A DNA stretch of 61,486 nt, taken from the NCBI GenBank assembly GCA_046295175.1, contig JBKBNY010000019.1:1-61486 (forward strand). The letters are read 5' to 3'. Below, piece by piece: positions 60,195 through 61,486 of this stretch (the stretch's first letter is position 1; each line of letters opens with the position of its first letter). Under the pieces are notes generated by a model. It was not told the DNA's origin, did not search any database, and saw only the letters and a program-made list of their open reading frames with translations. The position numbers and the translations under genes are program-made. The DNA is from JALOLV01 sp046295175. Lineage in GTDB: Bacteria > Bacteroidota > Bacteroidia > Cytophagales > Spirosomataceae.

Positions 60195-60641
60195 ATGAAA
60201 CTTGAAACTCTACGTCTTCCCACATTCGACTACAAAATTACAGAAATAAAGGGAAAAAACTGCATATTCGATGTAATTCGTAAAAAATTCTTAATATTGA
60301 CTCCCGAAGAATGGGTTCGCCAACACTTCATTCATTTGCTCATTAATCAGTTCAATTACCCCAAAAGTTTATTCAGAATTGAAGGCGGATTACGCTACAA
60401 TCAGCTTCAAAAACGCTCCGATATTTTGGTTTATAATGCCGATGGAAATCCATATTTATTGGTAGAATGCAAAGCCGCAGAGGTAGCTATTAATCAGGCA
60501 GTTATAGAGCAAGCAACTCGTTATAACCTCACAATTAAAGCCCAATTTGTAGTAATCACAAACGGAATCAATACTTTTTGTTTTGAAGCTGATTGGAACA
60601 AAAACACTTACCGACAGATTCAGGCTATCCCTCAAATCTGA
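60195..60641 (+). CDS. Orphan HsdR-N-like nuclease-fold protein
   Basis: 148 residues matching the type I restriction enzyme R-subunit N-terminal domain family (HSDR_N_2 type). About residues 36-50: TPEEWVRQHFIHLLI; then FRIEGGLRYNQLQKRSDILV and YLLVECKAAEVAINQAVIEQ, the D-x(n)-ExK PD-(D/E)xK core (RSDILV ... LLVECK), followed by VVITNGINTFCFEAD. No helicase, methylase or specificity gene is near. These stand-alone proteins are common in Bacteroidota; the function is unclear. Its 3' end overlaps the YhhN gene by ten bases tail to tail. Confidence 0.85.
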   Translation: MKLETLRLPTFDYKITEIKGKNCIFDVIRKKFLILTPEEWVRQHFIHLLINQFNYPKSLFRIEGGLRYNQLQKRSDILVYNADGNPYLLVECKAAEVAINQAVIEQATRYNLTIKAQFVVITNGINTFCFEADWNKNTYRQIQAIPQI

Positions 60642-61300
60642 TTTTTGAATTTATTATGTTCGAGTTTGGCGTGTACGTATAAATACTGTGCAATTGAATA
60701 AAAAATTACTATAAAAATCATATCGATATGAAATTGCCAGCTAAATTGTCGGTAACTAAACAAAGCACTCGATAACGCAAAGCACCAAGAAGAAACTAAC
60801 CCGTAGTTGTAACTTAGTTTAGAAGATTGCCGCACATGAGCAACTATCATAAAAATAAGAAGCAAAAAAGAATATACTGCACTCAACAACAGTAAATGTG
60901 AAGGTGCACGGGTCAGAACAGTAAATCCGAAATAAAAAAATGTAGCTAAAATGACTGGAAGTACTTTGGCAAACTCGTAACTGTCTTTAAAGATTATTAT
61001 TTTACCTTCTTCTCGAAATGATTGATAGTAACAAATGTACATTCCCAGAAATAAACAGATGCCAATCTCTAAATTTGACTCATCAATAATAACCAAATCT
61101 CCAATCAAGCCAAAAATTAAGCCAACAACAAGCAGTCTATCTCCTTTAGTCAATTTATTTTGATGCCGAAAAAAAAAGTAAATCAGCAAACTCAATGTAA
61201 TGAGTGGTTTAGCAAAAAGTTGAATCGCAGGAGACTTATAAATACTACAAATAACCACAACTACTATAACTGAGTATAGTATTGTAAAGATTTTTTTCAT
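60632..61300 (-). CDS. YhhN-family (TMEM86-like) membrane protein
   Basis: 222 residues with about eight membrane segments (VIVVVVICSIYKS, KPLITLSLLIYFFF, GLIFGLIGDLVIIDES, ICLFLGMYICYYQ and others). The KPL motif after the first helices and the GLIGD motif are typical of YhhN, whose eukaryotic relatives hydrolyse lysoplasmalogens. The GDxxL-type Asp is kept. It may act in membrane lipid turnover; enzymatic role unproven. It has no operon partner. Confidence 0.75.
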   Translation of the reverse strand: MKKIFTILYSVIVVVVICSIYKSPAIQLFAKPLITLSLLIYFFFRHQNKLTKGDRLLVVGLIFGLIGDLVIIDESNLEIGICLFLGMYICYYQSFREEGKIIIFKDSYEFAKVLPVILATFFYFGFTVLTRAPSHLLLLSAVYSFLLLIFMIVAHVRQSSKLSYNYGLVSSWCFALSSALFSYRQFSWQFHIDMIFIVIFYSIAQYLYVHAKLEHNKFKNQI

Positions 61301-61440
61301 TAATAATCCACAGCTTGAAAAACTTATTTTTACATATCAACTAAACAAGTCTAATCATAAAATTAAGAACTTGTTTAGGATTATAAAAAGATTTCCAAAA
61401 TAGGATGAATTTTGTGGTGCGAATCATAAAATCAAACTAA

Positions 61441-61486
61441 ATGGAAATCTTGAGTAAAGATAAAATAGGATACTATATTTTACCAA
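61441..61486 (+). CDS. Start of a partial ORF, possibly an IS transposase
   Basis: ATG at 61441 opens a frame (MEILSKDKIGYYILP) still open at the window end. The beginning reminds me of IS5-type transposases of Bacteroidota that start with MEIL-S-K and a later ILPHLS; this is pattern memory over 15 codons. The AT-rich 61301-61440 stretch before it has no other gene and holds AAGAACTTGTTTAGGATT (61366-61383), which could be an IS terminal repeat, but the partner end lies outside. Confidence 0.35.
   Translation, partial: MEILSKDKIGYYILP

Noticed and set aside
60195..60641. HsdR-N-like protein considered as a truncated type I restriction subunit
   Set aside because: The frame starts and ends cleanly with the domain complete, no helicase remnant follows, so it looks like a genuine stand-alone protein.

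Overview
The window looks like chromosomal DNA of an AT-rich Bacteroidota bacterium, most likely order Cytophagales (Spirosomaceae/Emticicia-like relatives; inferred from protein character, no search was run). Evidence: a C-terminal type IX secretion (T9SS) sorting domain, SprB-type repeats, 7TM-DISM/LytS kinases with LytTR regulators, a DUF5117/DUF5118 metalloprotease, an OMP_b-brl_3 barrel protein, a short AMP nucleosidase, and recurrent TAnnTTTG -7 promoter motifs.

Layout. 1-6790 (-): N-terminal 2263 codons of a giant secreted Ig-like/SprB-repeat adhesin that runs off the left edge. 7.2-9.3 kb (+): envelope-stress operon of three PspC-domain proteins and a LiaF-like protein. 9.4-13.3 kb: LolC/FtsX-type permease (-) and an SGNH-like/MBOAT O-acylation pair (+). 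13.4-16.7 kb (-): pfkB, xerD, hemN. 16.9-24.9 kb (+): aroQ, a SerC-like aminotransferase, proB, ispE, a lone cytochrome oxidase subunit III-like protein, recO, a molybdopterin oxidoreductase and a small exported protein. 25.1-28.1 kb (+): two unrecognised coiled-coil membrane proteins. 28.2-35.4 kb: lipoprotein (-), exported Gfo/Idh/MocA protein (+), outer-membrane barrel protein (+), zinc metalloprotease (-).

35.7-57.4 kb (-): a 22-kb one-strand island. At its upstream end is a LytTR regulator plus 7TM-DISM kinase; at its downstream end a LytTR regulator, two paralogous 7TM-DISM kinases and a decayed kinase. Between them lie a 1338-residue T9SS Ig-like protein with its own terminator, then a seven-gene, almost gapless operon: three paralogous C1q-like proteins, a von Willebrand D lipoprotein, a YadA-head-like protein, an exported protein with an EF-Tu-domain-II-like barrel, and a DGT-repeat protein. 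This is the best candidate in the window for an undescribed system: a surface structure, plausibly trimeric, under two LytS/LytTR systems.

57.7-61.5 kb: citrate synthase (+), AMP nucleosidase (-), an orphan HsdR-N-like nuclease-fold protein (+), a YhhN membrane protein (-), and at the right edge the first codons of what may be a transposase.

A second theme is dispersed small repeats. Short palindromes with a TT-N2/3-AA centre sit at many gene ends, two near-identical copies bracket hemN, and C/G-rich or GGATT-type palindromes appear to lie in frame inside three genes (the aminotransferase, ispE and the molybdopterin oxidoreductase). No tRNA, rRNA or CRISPR array was recognised.
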